Shown here: positions 1 through 7,789 of the stretch, piece after piece
Position numbering within the stretch: the first letter of the stretch is position 1
How the letters are laid out: each line of letters begins with the position of its first letter
Source of the DNA: Candidatus Colicola coprequi
GTDB taxonomy: Bacteria; Bacteroidota; Bacteroidia; Bacteroidales; Paludibacteraceae
NCBI GenBank assembly: GCA_018065765.1
Contig: JAGHSR010000070.1
Coordinates: 1 to 38,853 of the forward strand
Direction: 5' to 3'
DNA: 38,853 bases
Made by a program: the position numbers and the translations under genes
The notes under the pieces: model-generated
Seen by the model: the letters and a program-made list of their open reading frames with translations, nothing else
Databases searched by the model: none
What the model was told of the DNA's origin: nothing

Positions 1-194
1 CCCACTATCTCTCCACCTTCGCTCAGTACCCCCTTAGCCAGCTCGCCCATCAGCCCGATGCCACCATCGCCATACACTACTCGAATAGACTCTTTGGCAG
101 CCAACTGCCCCAGACGAAAAGCCTCTGCACAGTAGATAGACTTACTCTGATTGGACGAGGCACAATAAACAGCTATTGACCGAATTTTATTCAT
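1..194 (-). CDS. LOG-family (TIGR00730-type) protein, N-terminal part only
   Basis: Leftward gene cut by the window edge; only the first 64 codons are present. They read MNKIRSIAVYCASSNQSK..., then a glycine-rich turn VYGDGGIGLMGELAKG. This matches the N-terminal Rossmann half of LOG-type proteins (family of cytokinin riboside 5'-monophosphate phosphoribohydrolases; many bacterial members are of uncertain role). The catalytic PGGxGTxxE motif would lie outside the window. The ATG at 194 is the first start in frame, and a -7 type promoter element lies about 30 bp upstream. A second LOG-family gene is found at 21630-22172, so the genome has at least two paralogs. Family call is firm; substrate is unknown. 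Confidence 0.8.
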   Translation of the reverse strand, partial: MNKIRSIAVYCASSNQSKSIYCAEAFRLGQLAAKESIRVVYGDGGIGLMGELAKGVLSEGGEIV

Positions 195-222
195 AAAATT
201 CTTGATACTTGAAAAAAGCCTG

Positions 223-230
223 CAAAATTA
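223..230 (-). promoter_or_regulatory. Possible -7 box for the LOG gene
   Basis: On the minus strand the bases read TAATTTTG, a match to the Bacteroidetes TAnnTTTG box, 29 bp before the LOG start codon. No clear TTTG -33 element is found 19-21 bp further upstream, where the site overlaps the -33 of the rightward promoter at 250-280. Weaker call than the other promoters here. Confidence 0.4.
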
Positions 231-249
231 CAAAAAAATTCTGATATAT

Positions 250-280
250 TTTGTGTTTTTTAAAAAAAATTGTAATTTTG
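250..280 (+). promoter_or_regulatory. Bacteroidetes-type promoter of the acyltransferase-like gene and fur
   Basis: TTTG at 250-253, then 19 bp, then TAATTTTG at 273-280 match the Bacteroidetes housekeeping consensus (TTTG-N19-21-TAnnTTTG). The start site should fall near 286, giving a leader of about 22 nt to the ATG at 308. The longer reading frame that opens with TTG at 251 starts inside this promoter and is therefore unlikely to be used. Confidence 0.75.
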
Positions 281-307
281 CACCCCAAAACGAGTAAAAC
301 ATTAATT

Positions 308-1441
308 ATGGCTATCGAAATTCGTGAAGTAAACACCCGACGAGAGATACGTCGTTTTATCCGGTTTGCCAATGACCTATATCGGGATTGTCCCAATTAT
401 TGCCCTCCATTGTTCCTCGATGAGATGAACGCATTCAACGACAAAGCCAATCCCGCTTTAAGTGTTTGTGAGAAGCAACTTTTTATGGCCTACCGCGACG
501 GTAAGCCTGTGGGACGTATTGCAGCTATCATCAACCACCGAGCCAATTCTGCATGGAACTGCAAAAGAGTGCGTTTTGGATGGATGGACTTTATAGACGA
601 CACTGCTGTCAGTCGTGCTCTTCTGGACAAGGTAGTCGAATGGGGCAAAGCACGTGGTATGACCGAGATGAATGGACCGGTTGGTTTCACCGATTGGGAT
701 CATGAGGGCTTGCTCATTGAGGGTTACGAGTACTTGGCTCCACTGGCTTCTCTATACAACTACCCCTATTACATCCACCACATGGAGGAGTATGGCTTGG
801 CCAAAGAAACAGACTGGATTGAGTTCCAGCTCGTTCCACCAACGGAGATTCCGGAACGGTTTAAACGCCTAAACGATATTGTCACCCAACGGAGCCACGT
901 TCACGTGGATAAGGTTCGTTCTGCCAAAGAACTCAAGCGCAAATACGGGTTGGAATATATGGACGTGTTGGATGCTGCATATCAAAAACTGTATAACTAT
1001 CAACCCATGACGCAACGTCAGAAGGAATACTATTGCAACTATTATTTCCCTCTGCTTAATTTTGATTTCGTTAGTGTTGTGGTCAACGACAAGAACGAAG
1101 TGGTCGGTGTGGGAGTTGGCATGCCAAATATTTCCGAAGCAGTCAAAAAATGTGGCGGAAAGCTTTTCCCCTTCGGATGGTGGCGCATACTGAAGATGCT
1201 TCGCGCTAAGCAAATTGAACACTTCGATCTATTGCTTATAGGTGTCCGTCCGGATTACCAAGGCAAAGGTATCAACAGCGTCATTTTTGCAGATATGATT
1301 CCGTATTTCATTCAATATGGTATCAAACGAGTTGAGACGACCTCTATTTTGGAAACCAATTCGCTCAATATAGCCAATTTTGTGTATTTTGAGGGTAAAC
1401 AGCACAAGCGTCGCCGTGCCTACATCAAATCTATTGAATAA
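308..1441 (+). CDS. GNAT-like N-acetyltransferase-fold protein, function unknown
   Basis: A 377-residue soluble protein with no signal peptide. The N-terminal half begins MAIEIREVNTRREIRRF and contains a glycine/proline turn (MNGPVGFTDWDHEGLLIEGY). The C-terminal part carries a GNAT-like acyl-CoA loop (LIGVRPDYQGKGINSVIF, about residues 309-326) followed by an ETNSLNIANF segment typical of the end of GNAT folds. This kind of long two-lobed GNAT-related protein is common in Bacteroidetes and is usually annotated as hypothetical or GNAT; the acceptor is unknown. The ATG at 308 is chosen because an upstream TTG lies within the promoter. fur follows after 5 bp, so the two are probably co-transcribed. 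Confidence 0.7.
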   Translation: MAIEIREVNTRREIRRFIRFANDLYRDCPNYCPPLFLDEMNAFNDKANPALSVCEKQLFMAYRDGKPVGRIAAIINHRANSAWNCKRVRFGWMDFIDDTAVSRALLDKVVEWGKARGMTEMNGPVGFTDWDHEGLLIEGYEYLAPLASLYNYPYYIHHMEEYGLAKETDWIEFQLVPPTEIPERFKRLNDIVTQRSHVHVDKVRSAKELKRKYGLEYMDVLDAAYQKLYNYQPMTQRQKEYYCNYYFPLLNFDFVSVVVNDKNEVVGVGVGMPNISEAVKKCGGKLFPFGWWRILKMLRAKQIEHFDLLLIGVRPDYQGKGINSVIFADMIPYFIQYGIKRVETTSILETNSLNIANFVYFEGKQHKRRRAYIKSIE

Positions 1442-1446
1442 CTTAG

Positions 1447-1914
1447 ATGCACACTATAGAAAACGACATATATTCTCATTCGTTAGCATTGTACGAGCAA
1501 TATGTAGTGCAGCATAGGTTACGCCACACTCCCGAACGGATAGCCGTGTTGGAATTGGCGTGCACTCATGGTAGTGGTTTTTTTGCAGACGAGTTGTGCA
1601 AGGAACTGCAATCTCGCTTTATCAGCAAAGCCACGGTGTATAACACCCTCAGTCTGTTTGCCGAAGCAGGCATTTTGTTCTGTTTGCGCAATCAAACCGA
1701 TAGCAAGCGCATTCGGTATGAGTTCGTAGCAGAAAACAAGCACCACATCCAGATCATTTGCCCTCAATGCGGACGGCTGGCTGAGATCAAAGATCAAATG
1801 ATGATTGATGCTGTCATGGCGAAGGCTATACCTAATTTCGTGTCGGACCATATATCGCTGTATATCTATGGTCATTGCAAGAAGTGTCGACGACCGATTA
1901 AGAAGAAAAAATAA
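1447..1914 (+). CDS. Fur-family metal-responsive transcription regulator
   Basis: A 155-residue protein with Fur architecture. An N-terminal winged helix has the recognition segment ISKATVYNTLSLF near residues 59-71. A metal/dimer region follows with HH at 99-100 and two CxxC pairs (C105/C108 in CPQC and C144/C147 in CKKC), the structural zinc site. Fur, Zur and PerR cannot be separated from the sequence alone. The basic tail (IKKKK) ends just before the tRNA gene. It probably represses metal-uptake or oxidative-stress genes, none of which lie in this window. It starts 5 bp after the acyltransferase-like gene, in one operon. Confidence 0.88.
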   Translation: MHTIENDIYSHSLALYEQYVVQHRLRHTPERIAVLELACTHGSGFFADELCKELQSRFISKATVYNTLSLFAEAGILFCLRNQTDSKRIRYEFVAENKHHIQIICPQCGRLAEIKDQMMIDAVMAKAIPNFVSDHISLYIYGHCKKCRRPIKKKK

Positions 1915-1920
1915 TCATAT

Positions 1921-1935
1921 TGGCGGCTTACGCCA
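1921..1935 (+). other. Small hairpin between fur and tRNA-Arg
   Basis: TGGCG-gctta-CGCCA forms a perfect 5-bp stem with a 5-nt loop, 7 bp after the fur stop and 8 bp before the tRNA. There is no T tract, so it is not a standard terminator. It could mark a processing site in a fur-tRNA transcript; this is inference. Confidence 0.35.
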
Positions 1936-1943
1936 TCCATTTG

Positions 1944-2017
1944 GGCCCCGTAGCTTAGTTGAATAGAGTGTCAGATTCCGGTTCTGAAGGTCCTGGGTTT
2001 GAGTCCCAGCGGGGTCA
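1944..2017 (+). tRNA. tRNA-Arg (anticodon CCG)
   Basis: All four arms can be folded. The acceptor stem is GGCCCCG with CGGGGTC (one G-U), followed by discriminator A. The D arm is GCTT/GAGT. The anticodon stem TCAGA/TCTGA encloses the loop TTCCGGT, with CCG at 1978-1980 reading CGG (Arg). The T arm is CTGGG/CCCAG with loop TTTGAGT, so the usual TTC is TTT here. CCA is not encoded. The gene lies 29 bp behind fur with no clear promoter of its own and is followed at once by a hairpin terminator. Confidence 0.95.
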
Positions 2018-2018
2018 C

Positions 2019-2052
2019 AAAAAAGTGGATTCTCAACGAACCCACTTTTTTT
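2019..2052 (+). terminator. Rho-independent terminator after tRNA-Arg, probably bidirectional
   Basis: A-run, then GTGGATTC, loop, GAACCCAC, then a T-run: the arms pair with one mismatch and are flanked by As on one side and Ts on the other, so the hairpin can act in both directions. It lies between the tRNA and the convergent DUF4270 gene (stop at 2069) and could end both transcripts. Confidence 0.8.
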
Positions 2053-2068
2053 ATATTTTTTCGATTAT

Positions 2069-3514
2069 TTATTTGACAATAATGTCGGAGAAGCCGGAGT
2101 AAACGACCTCAATATCGATGGGTTGTTTTGTGTTTTGTGAACTACGTATTTTGGTTGCAGTCACAGTTTGTTCTAACTTAACTGCTGACACGTAGCTGGA
2201 AGATGTGCTATTGGTCATTTCTACATGCACCGGCAGCAACACCATCTTCAGTGTGTCTGACACATTGGTGGTATCGCGTTGTTCCATCATCAGCAACGTG
2301 GACATATCGAACGAATAGATATATTCGTATTTGTCGCTATCGTTGAGTGTAGGTATCAATTGACTGTACATAGCATAGGTGTCGTCCGGCAACTTCCCGT
2401 AGCGGAAGAAGTTTGCCAACGAGTCTTGCTTGATTAGCATCATCGTTTCGGCGGGGGTACTCCAATCATCCTGCATGTTGTTTTTTTCGCTTTCACCATT
2501 CAGCACATTGATAGTCAGATTAGCCAAATTGATGTAGGGTCTTTTATTCCCTACTCCGGCTTGTATGCGTTCACGAATTTGTTTGATCGGGATGTTAAGT
2601 TGAGTGTAGAGACCGGCAGGTGAAATGACATAATTAACATTGGTATCTGCTTGTAGCGTGGATAGCAAGGCGTCATGGTCGATGTATTCGTATCGATTCA
2701 CCTGTCGCACCTCGTTGTTGGCATACAGGTACTTGGTGTCCTTAAAAGTCTCATACGTATTGGTAGCTGCGTCAGCCAGTACGGTGTAGTGGTAGCATAT
2801 TTCCAGACTGATATCGAACACATACAAAGCGGTTGAGCCACCGTAGTTGGACGTGATATACAGTCCTTTGAACAAGTTGGAGAAAGCTTCTTGGGAAGAA
2901 AAGTCACGAATGGAAAATAACTTTTGGGCAAAACGATCCGTCATACGGAATTGGAGATAGGGCAAATAGGAAGCTGATGCGTCATAGTAGATGGAGTCCA
3001 CCGGTTGCGAAGCCACCACCAGTCTATCTTTCACATTGGCGCGCAGTGATTCGTCCATGCTGCAAAAGCGCTCCACCGGTACATCGCTGGCGTAGGTACT
3101 ATCATAATTGAGTGTCTCCCCGTCCATTTCATAGATAGTGATACCTAATGGTGTATTGCCATCGCCATGCCAACTGCGGTAAAACAGAATCAATCTGACC
3201 GAATCCAGCACTGACGAATCCGGATACGTCCAATTGTTTGGGCAGGCAAACTGCGCCAATATGTCAGCCTTGATTGTCCCTAAATGTGGGCGGCTGCATT
3301 CGCCTAACAGGAACGAGTCAGGTGTAAAAACGATGGGTGTTGCCTTCACAATGGCTGAGTGGATGTTTCTCAGTGTATCGGCCTTCACTACTACATTTTC
3401 ACCATCTTTGAGTGCAGAAGCTCCAGCAGAAGGTGTATCATCTTTGCACGAGCTAATTCCCGTCAGCAGCCAGCAGAGAATTGCAAAAATCCAAATATTT
3501 GTTAACTTCTTCAT
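2069..3514 (-). CDS. DUF4270 family lipoprotein
   Basis: A 481-residue exported protein. The start chosen (ATG at 3514) gives a classic lipoprotein signal: MKKLTNIWIFAILCWLLTGISSC with the lipobox cysteine at residue 23, then KDD, so it is likely anchored to a membrane and possibly surface-exposed. The rest is beta-rich (for example WTYPDSSVLDSVRLILFYR), as in DUF4270 proteins of Bacteroidetes, whose function is unknown. The upstream GT5-like gene overlaps its start by 62 bp, so translation of the two is probably coupled. The neighbouring order GT5-like, DUF4270, divergent panC recurs in Bacteroidales from memory. A longer frame with start at 3553 would bury the signal peptide. Confidence 0.8.
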   Translation of the reverse strand: MKKLTNIWIFAILCWLLTGISSCKDDTPSAGASALKDGENVVVKADTLRNIHSAIVKATPIVFTPDSFLLGECSRPHLGTIKADILAQFACPNNWTYPDSSVLDSVRLILFYRSWHGDGNTPLGITIYEMDGETLNYDSTYASDVPVERFCSMDESLRANVKDRLVVASQPVDSIYYDASASYLPYLQFRMTDRFAQKLFSIRDFSSQEAFSNLFKGLYITSNYGGSTALYVFDISLEICYHYTVLADAATNTYETFKDTKYLYANNEVRQVNRYEYIDHDALLSTLQADTNVNYVISPAGLYTQLNIPIKQIRERIQAGVGNKRPYINLANLTINVLNGESEKNNMQDDWSTPAETMMLIKQDSLANFFRYGKLPDDTYAMYSQLIPTLNDSDKYEYIYSFDMSTLLMMEQRDTTNVSDTLKMVLLPVHVEMTNSTSSSYVSAVKLEQTVTATKIRSSQNTKQPIDIEVVYSGFSDIIVK

Positions 3515-4277
3515 TATCGTGTGGTAGGAGCGGTTTTCCGCTTGTTTCAGCATAGTTGAGCAATCGTTGATTCACGCCATCGGATGACACCACGATGGCA
3601 TCTGCGTAATCTATAGCCATTCGCATCAATTCCTCATAGCCGACAGGAAATCCGGCTATGCTTCTCACGTCGTTAAGTGTAATGGAGTCTGTCAACAGCT
3701 TGTGTGAGAACTGGGTTGGAAAGGCTTGTTTGTACTCCTCGTTATCCAGAGACAGGATCACTTTGGTTTTGGCAAAGAAAGGAGAGTCTCCAAATAACTT
3801 TTTCAGGTACAATGGTATCAAGGCAGCCATCCATCCCGAGCACCAGACGACATCGGGTGACCAGCGTAATTTATTGACTGTTTCGAGTACGCTCCGAGCA
3901 AAGAAGATACAACGTTCGTCATTGTCTGCATACTCTTTTCCTCCCTCGTCCACCAATCCACGTCGTCGTTGGAAGTAGTCTTCATTGTCTATAAAATAAA
4001 TTTGAATGCGAGCAGCCGGTATGCTGGTTACTTTGATGAGCAGAGGATGGTCGGTGTCTTCAATGATAATATTGATTCCACTTAGCCGTATCACCTCGTG
4101 CAATTGGTTTCGACGTTCGTTGATTTCCCCAAATTTCGGCATGAAAGTGCGGGTCTCGTAGCCGTTTGCTTGAAACAACTCAGGTAAGCGACGATTAAGC
4201 ATTCTTATTGGGGTTTCGTCCGCCAAATAAGGGTGTATCTCCTGCGAGATAAAAAGGATACGTTTTGGATCTTTCAT
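3453..4277 (-). CDS. Glycogen/starch synthase-like protein, N-terminal GT5 domain only
   Basis: A 274-residue protein resembling the N-terminal Rossmann half of GT5 glycogen synthases: opening RILFISQEIHPYLADE, a region FMPKFGEINERRNQLHEV, and SPDVVWCSGWMAALIPLYLK near the usual 'H-x-W' segment. Full-length GT5 enzymes are about 480 residues; the C-terminal nucleotide-sugar domain is absent. The KxGGL sugar-nucleotide loop expected after EIHPY is also missing. Catalysis as a glycogen synthase is therefore doubtful, although the short form appears conserved in Bacteroidales. The ATG at 4277 is preferred because the earlier ATG at 4313 lies in the promoter -7 box. Cytoplasmic, co-transcribed with the DUF4270 gene. 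Confidence 0.78.
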   Translation of the reverse strand: MKDPKRILFISQEIHPYLADETPIRMLNRRLPELFQANGYETRTFMPKFGEINERRNQLHEVIRLSGINIIIEDTDHPLLIKVTSIPAARIQIYFIDNEDYFQRRRGLVDEGGKEYADNDERCIFFARSVLETVNKLRWSPDVVWCSGWMAALIPLYLKKLFGDSPFFAKTKVILSLDNEEYKQAFPTQFSHKLLTDSITLNDVRSIAGFPVGYEELMRMAIDYADAIVVSSDGVNQRLLNYAETSGKPLLPHDNEEVNKYLDFCNSLLAADGN

Positions 4278-4312
4278 ACGTTCGTTTGGCCAGGATATAT
4301 CATTAGCCGCCA

Positions 4313-4344
4313 CAAAGGTACGATTTTTTTTGGTTTTTCACAAA
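4313..4344 (-). promoter_or_regulatory. Promoter of the GT5-like/DUF4270 operon
   Basis: On the minus strand TTTG (4344-4341), 20 bp, then TACCTTTG (4320-4313) fit the Bacteroidetes consensus exactly. Transcription should begin near 4306, leaving a leader of about 29 nt before the ATG at 4277. Confidence 0.8.
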
Positions 4345-4360
4345 GATTTGCAAAAAAAAT

Positions 4361-4391
4361 TTTCTTTTTCTAATTATTTGTTGTACTTTTG
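4361..4391 (+). promoter_or_regulatory. Promoter of the panC operon
   Basis: TACTTTTG at 4384-4391 matches the -7 box; TTTC at 4361-4364, 19 bp upstream, is a one-mismatch -33 element. The predicted start near 4397 gives a leader of about 16 nt to panC. It is back-to-back with the leftward promoter at 4313-4344. Confidence 0.7.
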
Positions 4392-4412
4392 CACGTTTTT
4401 TCGACCTGAATA

Positions 4413-5267
4413 ATGCAAATTATCACTACGAAGCAAGAACTCCTCAGACAAGTTGAGGCTTGCAAAAGAAAAAATCTCACTATTGGTTTAGTTCCCACGA
4501 TGGGTGCTTTGCACGCAGGCCACGCGTCGCTTGTTAGGCGGTCTGTTTCCGAGAACGAAGTATGTTTTGTTTCGGTATTTGTCAACCCCACTCAATTCAA
4601 CAACAAAGAGGACTTAGTCAAGTACCCGCGCACTCTTGAAGCGGACGCAGACTTGTTGGCATCAATGGGGGTGCATTATGTTTTCGCTCCCACGCCGGAA
4701 GAGATGTACACGGTGGAAGAGATGCGCACCTCTTTTACTTTTGATTTTGATGGTCTTGACCGTGTGATGGAGGGTAAGATGCGTCCCGGTCACTTCAACG
4801 GAGTGGTTCAAGTGGTGAGTCGGCTTTTTTATCTCATTCGTCCGGACCGTGCTTACTTTGGTGAAAAGGATTACCAACAGTTAGCCATCATTCATTACAT
4901 GGTTGAGCGTTCCGAGCTGTGCGGTACGTTCGGTGACCTCAAGATTCAGGATTGTCCTATTGTGCGAGACACAAACGGTTTAGCACTCTCCAGTCGTAAT
5001 CAACGCCTCAATGAACAAGAGAAGGAGAGGGCTTTAGGTATTTCGCGCACATTGTTTGCATCTCTTGAGTGGGCTAAAACGATGTCGGTTGCTGAAGTTC
5101 AACAGCGAGTCATTGACACCATCAATAGCATTGCCGGGTTGGAAGTTGAGTACTACGAGATAGTTGATCAATCGACCCTGCTTCCTGTTTCAGATTTTTC
5201 TCACGCCATCGGATGTGTTACTGTCTATTGCGGTCCTGTCCGACTTATTGACAACATCAAGTATTGA
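4413..5267 (+). CDS. panC: Pantothenate synthetase
   Basis: A 284-residue, full-length enzyme that joins pantoate and beta-alanine with ATP to make pantothenate, the precursor of coenzyme A. Seen in sequence: the nucleotidyltransferase signature VPTMGALHAGHASL with HxGH at residues 34-37, FVNPTQF, the pantoate-binding GHFNGVVQVVSRLF segment, FGEKDYQQL, and the second ATP loop LALSSRN (KMSKS equivalent). Cytoplasmic. In other Bacteroidales panD (aspartate decarboxylase) often follows panC; here panD is absent and pdxB overlaps the panC stop instead. Confidence 0.97.
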   Translation: MQIITTKQELLRQVEACKRKNLTIGLVPTMGALHAGHASLVRRSVSENEVCFVSVFVNPTQFNNKEDLVKYPRTLEADADLLASMGVHYVFAPTPEEMYTVEEMRTSFTFDFDGLDRVMEGKMRPGHFNGVVQVVSRLFYLIRPDRAYFGEKDYQQLAIIHYMVERSELCGTFGDLKIQDCPIVRDTNGLALSSRNQRLNEQEKERALGISRTLFASLEWAKTMSVAEVQQRVIDTINSIAGLEVEYYEIVDQSTLLPVSDFSHAIGCVTVYCGPVRLIDNIKY

Positions 5268-6211
5268 CTGTTCTTATTGACAAATATATTCCTTTTTTAG
5301 GGGATGTTCTTGCACCATACGCGGATGTCATTCGCCTTGCTCCAGAGGAGTTCACTCCGGAGTTGGTGCGTGATGCGGATGCATTGTTTGTTCGTACCCG
5401 CACACGTTGTGATGAGCATTTGCTCGGTGGTTCCCGAGTACGTTTTATCGCCACTGCCACGATCGGTTTTGACCATATTGATACTGTTTATTGTCGCGCG
5501 CACGATATATATTATGTGTCCTGTCCGGGCTGCAATGCGCAGGCCGTATGTGACTACATCAAGGAGGCTCTTCGTACTCTTGATTATCTTCACTCCGGCG
5601 TCACGTTAGGGATAGTCGGTGTGGGTCATGTAGGTCAATTGGTGTCTAAGATGGCGGTTTCTCATGGTATGGATATTCTTCTCAACGACCCGCCCTTGGG
5701 TATTGGCATAGGTTTGGACGAGTTGGCATGTCGAAGTGACGTCATCACTTTTCACACCCCGCTTACTATGTCGGGTGCATACCGCACCTACCATCTTTGC
5801 GACGATGTTTTGCTTCGTCGTATGCGGGCGGGTGCATTGGTCATCAACGCTGCCCGAGGGGGGATAGTAGATGAGACAGCGTTGTTGTATAGTAGTCATC
5901 CGTACGTGATTGACTGTTGGGAGAACGAACCGAATATCAACACATCGTTGCTGTCTTCTCCGTCGTGTCAATTAGCCAGTTACCACATTGCCGGTTACTC
6001 CATGCAGGGTAAGTTGAAGGCATCGCAGATGTGTTTGGATGCTTTTTGCACGTATTTTTGTCTTCCTATTTTGAAAATTCAAAATAATGTTGTACCTTTG
6101 TCGGCTGAATTGGGAGATACTGCTTCGGGATGGCTCACTCGTATTACGTCCGCGTTGCGCTATGCTCCTCAGGATTTTGAGTTACTTCGTAAACAATACA
6201 AACTAAGATAA
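5264..6211 (+). CDS. pdxB: Erythronate-4-phosphate dehydrogenase, short form
   Basis: A 315-residue NAD-dependent 2-hydroxyacid dehydrogenase in the DXP-dependent pyridoxal phosphate pathway. PdxB-specific segments are visible: ALFVRTRTRCDEHLL, ATATIGFDHID, the Rossmann loop GIVGVGHVGQ at about 116-125, catalytic R198 in NAARGG, E222 in CWENEP and H241 in HIAGYSMQGK. The start is TTG at 5264, overlapping the panC stop by 4 bp; no in-frame ATG fits the conserved N-terminus (VLIDKYIPF). Typical PdxB is 350-380 residues with a C-terminal dimerisation domain, which is shortened here after about residue 265. It overlaps proS by one base. Confidence 0.9.
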   Translation: MTVLIDKYIPFLGDVLAPYADVIRLAPEEFTPELVRDADALFVRTRTRCDEHLLGGSRVRFIATATIGFDHIDTVYCRAHDIYYVSCPGCNAQAVCDYIKEALRTLDYLHSGVTLGIVGVGHVGQLVSKMAVSHGMDILLNDPPLGIGIGLDELACRSDVITFHTPLTMSGAYRTYHLCDDVLLRRMRAGALVINAARGGIVDETALLYSSHPYVIDCWENEPNINTSLLSSPSCQLASYHIAGYSMQGKLKASQMCLDAFCTYFCLPILKIQNNVVPLSAELGDTASGWLTRITSALRYAPQDFELLRKQYKLR

Positions 6212-7701
6212 TGGCAAATTTTCAAAAACTCACCTCTCGTGCGGAGGATTATTCAAAATGGTATAATGAACTTGTTGTGAAAGCAGATTTGGCAGAGCAG
6301 TCTGCTGTTCGTGGTTGTATGGTCATCAAGCCCTACGGATATGCTATTTGGGAGACTATCCAAGCTGAATTGGACCGTCGTTTCAAGGAGCAAGGTGTCA
6401 AGAACGCATATTTTCCTCTGCTCATTCCTAAGTCTTTTCTTAGTCGTGAAGCAGAGCATGTGGAAGGTTTTGCCAAAGAGTGTGCTGTAGTGACGCACCA
6501 TCGTCTGATGAATGATCCCGAAGGAAAGGGTGTGGTAGTAGATCCGAATGCAAGACTCGAAGAGGAGCTCATCATTCGTCCCACCTCGGAGACCATCATT
6601 TGGTCAACCTACAAGAACTGGATTTCCTCTTATCGTGATTTGCCTATTCTTTGCAACCAATGGTGTAATGTCATGCGCTGGGAGATGCGCACGCGTCTCT
6701 TCCTTCGTACAGCAGAATTCCTGTGGCAAGAGGGGCATACTGCACACGCCACCAAAGAGGAGGCTGAAAACTATGCCAAAACCATGTTGGATGTCTATGC
6801 TGACTTTGCAGAGAACGTGATGGCTATTCCTGTTGTCAAGGGAGTCAAATCTCCCAACGAGCGTTTTGCCGGAGCACTCAACACCTATTGCATTGAAGCC
6901 ATGATGCAGGACGGTAAGGCTCTTCAAGCCGGTACAAGTCACTTTTTGGGTCAGAACTTCGCCAAGTCGTTTGATGTACAGTTCCTGAGTAAAGAAAACA
7001 AATATGAATATGTTTGGGCTACATCGTGGGGTGTTTCCACCCGTTTGATGGGTGCGCTTATCATGACCCACAGCGATGACAACGGATTGGTTTTGCCACC
7101 AGCCTTGGCTCCTATTCAGGTTGTTTTTGTACCTATTTTCAAGACACAGGAACAGCTTGATGCTCTTCTTGCCAAGATGAATCCTATTTTGGACAACCCC
7201 AAAAAAGCCGGTATCCGTATTAAGGTAGATATTTCCGACAAAGCTACACCCGGATTTAAGTTTGCCGGCTACGAGCTCAAGGGTGTACCTGTCCGTTTGG
7301 CTATGGGTGGCCGTGATTTGGAGAACGGCACTATCGAGATTGCCCGTCGTGATACGCTCACCAAGGAAACGATTGCTCTTGAAGGTATCGAACAGGTGAT
7401 ACTCAACCTGCTGCAGGAGATTCAGAAGAACTGCTACCAAAAAGCACTTGCTTACCGTATTGCCAATACACGTGAGTGCAATTCCTACGAGGAGTTTAAG
7501 GAGGAAATCAAGAAAGGTGGTTTTTTGCTTTGCCACTGGGACGGTACTCCCGAGACAGAAGAGAAGATTAAAGACGAGACGAAAGCCACCATCCGTTGTA
7601 TTCCGTTGGAAGCACTTCCCGGCTACAAAGAGGAACCCGGTTTCTGCATGGTGACTGGCAAACCGAGCGCCAAGCGCGTAGTCTTCGCCATTTCCTACTA
7701 A
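6211..7701 (+). CDS. proS: Prolyl-tRNA synthetase, archaeal/eukaryotic-like type
   Basis: A 496-residue class II aminoacyl-tRNA synthetase that charges tRNA-Pro. It lacks the editing (INS) domain of the E. coli type and has the short type-3 layout. The catalytic core has VRGCMVIKPYGYAIWETIQ, IIRPTSETIIW (motif 2 region: CNVMRWEMRTRLFLRTAEF) and the motif 3 region SWGVSTRLMGALIMTHSDD. An anticodon-binding domain follows from about residue 305 (QVVFVPIF), and a C-terminal zinc-like domain ends in FAISY with the terminal tyrosine typical of the family. Start ATG shares one base with the pdxB stop. Confidence 0.97.
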   Translation: MANFQKLTSRAEDYSKWYNELVVKADLAEQSAVRGCMVIKPYGYAIWETIQAELDRRFKEQGVKNAYFPLLIPKSFLSREAEHVEGFAKECAVVTHHRLMNDPEGKGVVVDPNARLEEELIIRPTSETIIWSTYKNWISSYRDLPILCNQWCNVMRWEMRTRLFLRTAEFLWQEGHTAHATKEEAENYAKTMLDVYADFAENVMAIPVVKGVKSPNERFAGALNTYCIEAMMQDGKALQAGTSHFLGQNFAKSFDVQFLSKENKYEYVWATSWGVSTRLMGALIMTHSDDNGLVLPPALAPIQVVFVPIFKTQEQLDALLAKMNPILDNPKKAGIRIKVDISDKATPGFKFAGYELKGVPVRLAMGGRDLENGTIEIARRDTLTKETIALEGIEQVILNLLQEIQKNCYQKALAYRIANTRECNSYEEFKEEIKKGGFLLCHWDGTPETEEKIKDETKATIRCIPLEALPGYKEEPGFCMVTGKPSAKRVVFAISY

Positions 7702-7729
7702 GCATTGTGCATTCTGCATCTTGCATTTT
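7702..7729 (+). repeat. Four tandem heptamers after proS
   Basis: Directly behind the proS stop the sequence is GCATTGT, GCATTCT, GCATCTT, GCATTTT: four 7-bp units of one pattern. It belongs to the same heptamer family as the longer array at 37885-37961 (minus strand unit ATTTTGC, a rotation of GCATTTT). The remaining bases up to aspA (7730-7789) show no clear promoter. Confidence 0.75.
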
Positions 7730-7789
7730 TCCCTTGCTCTATGAGGGAATGATGAATTGATAAACCGATTAATTTAAAAAATAATAGAC

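Noticed and set aside
251..307. N-terminal extension of the acyltransferase-like protein from TTG 251
   Set aside because: These codons overlap the consensus promoter (250-280), so they would not be in the mRNA.
6604..7719. A 371-residue open frame on the minus strand
   Set aside because: It is the antisense shadow of proS; the forward frame carries all class II synthetase motifs, the reverse one shows no domain.
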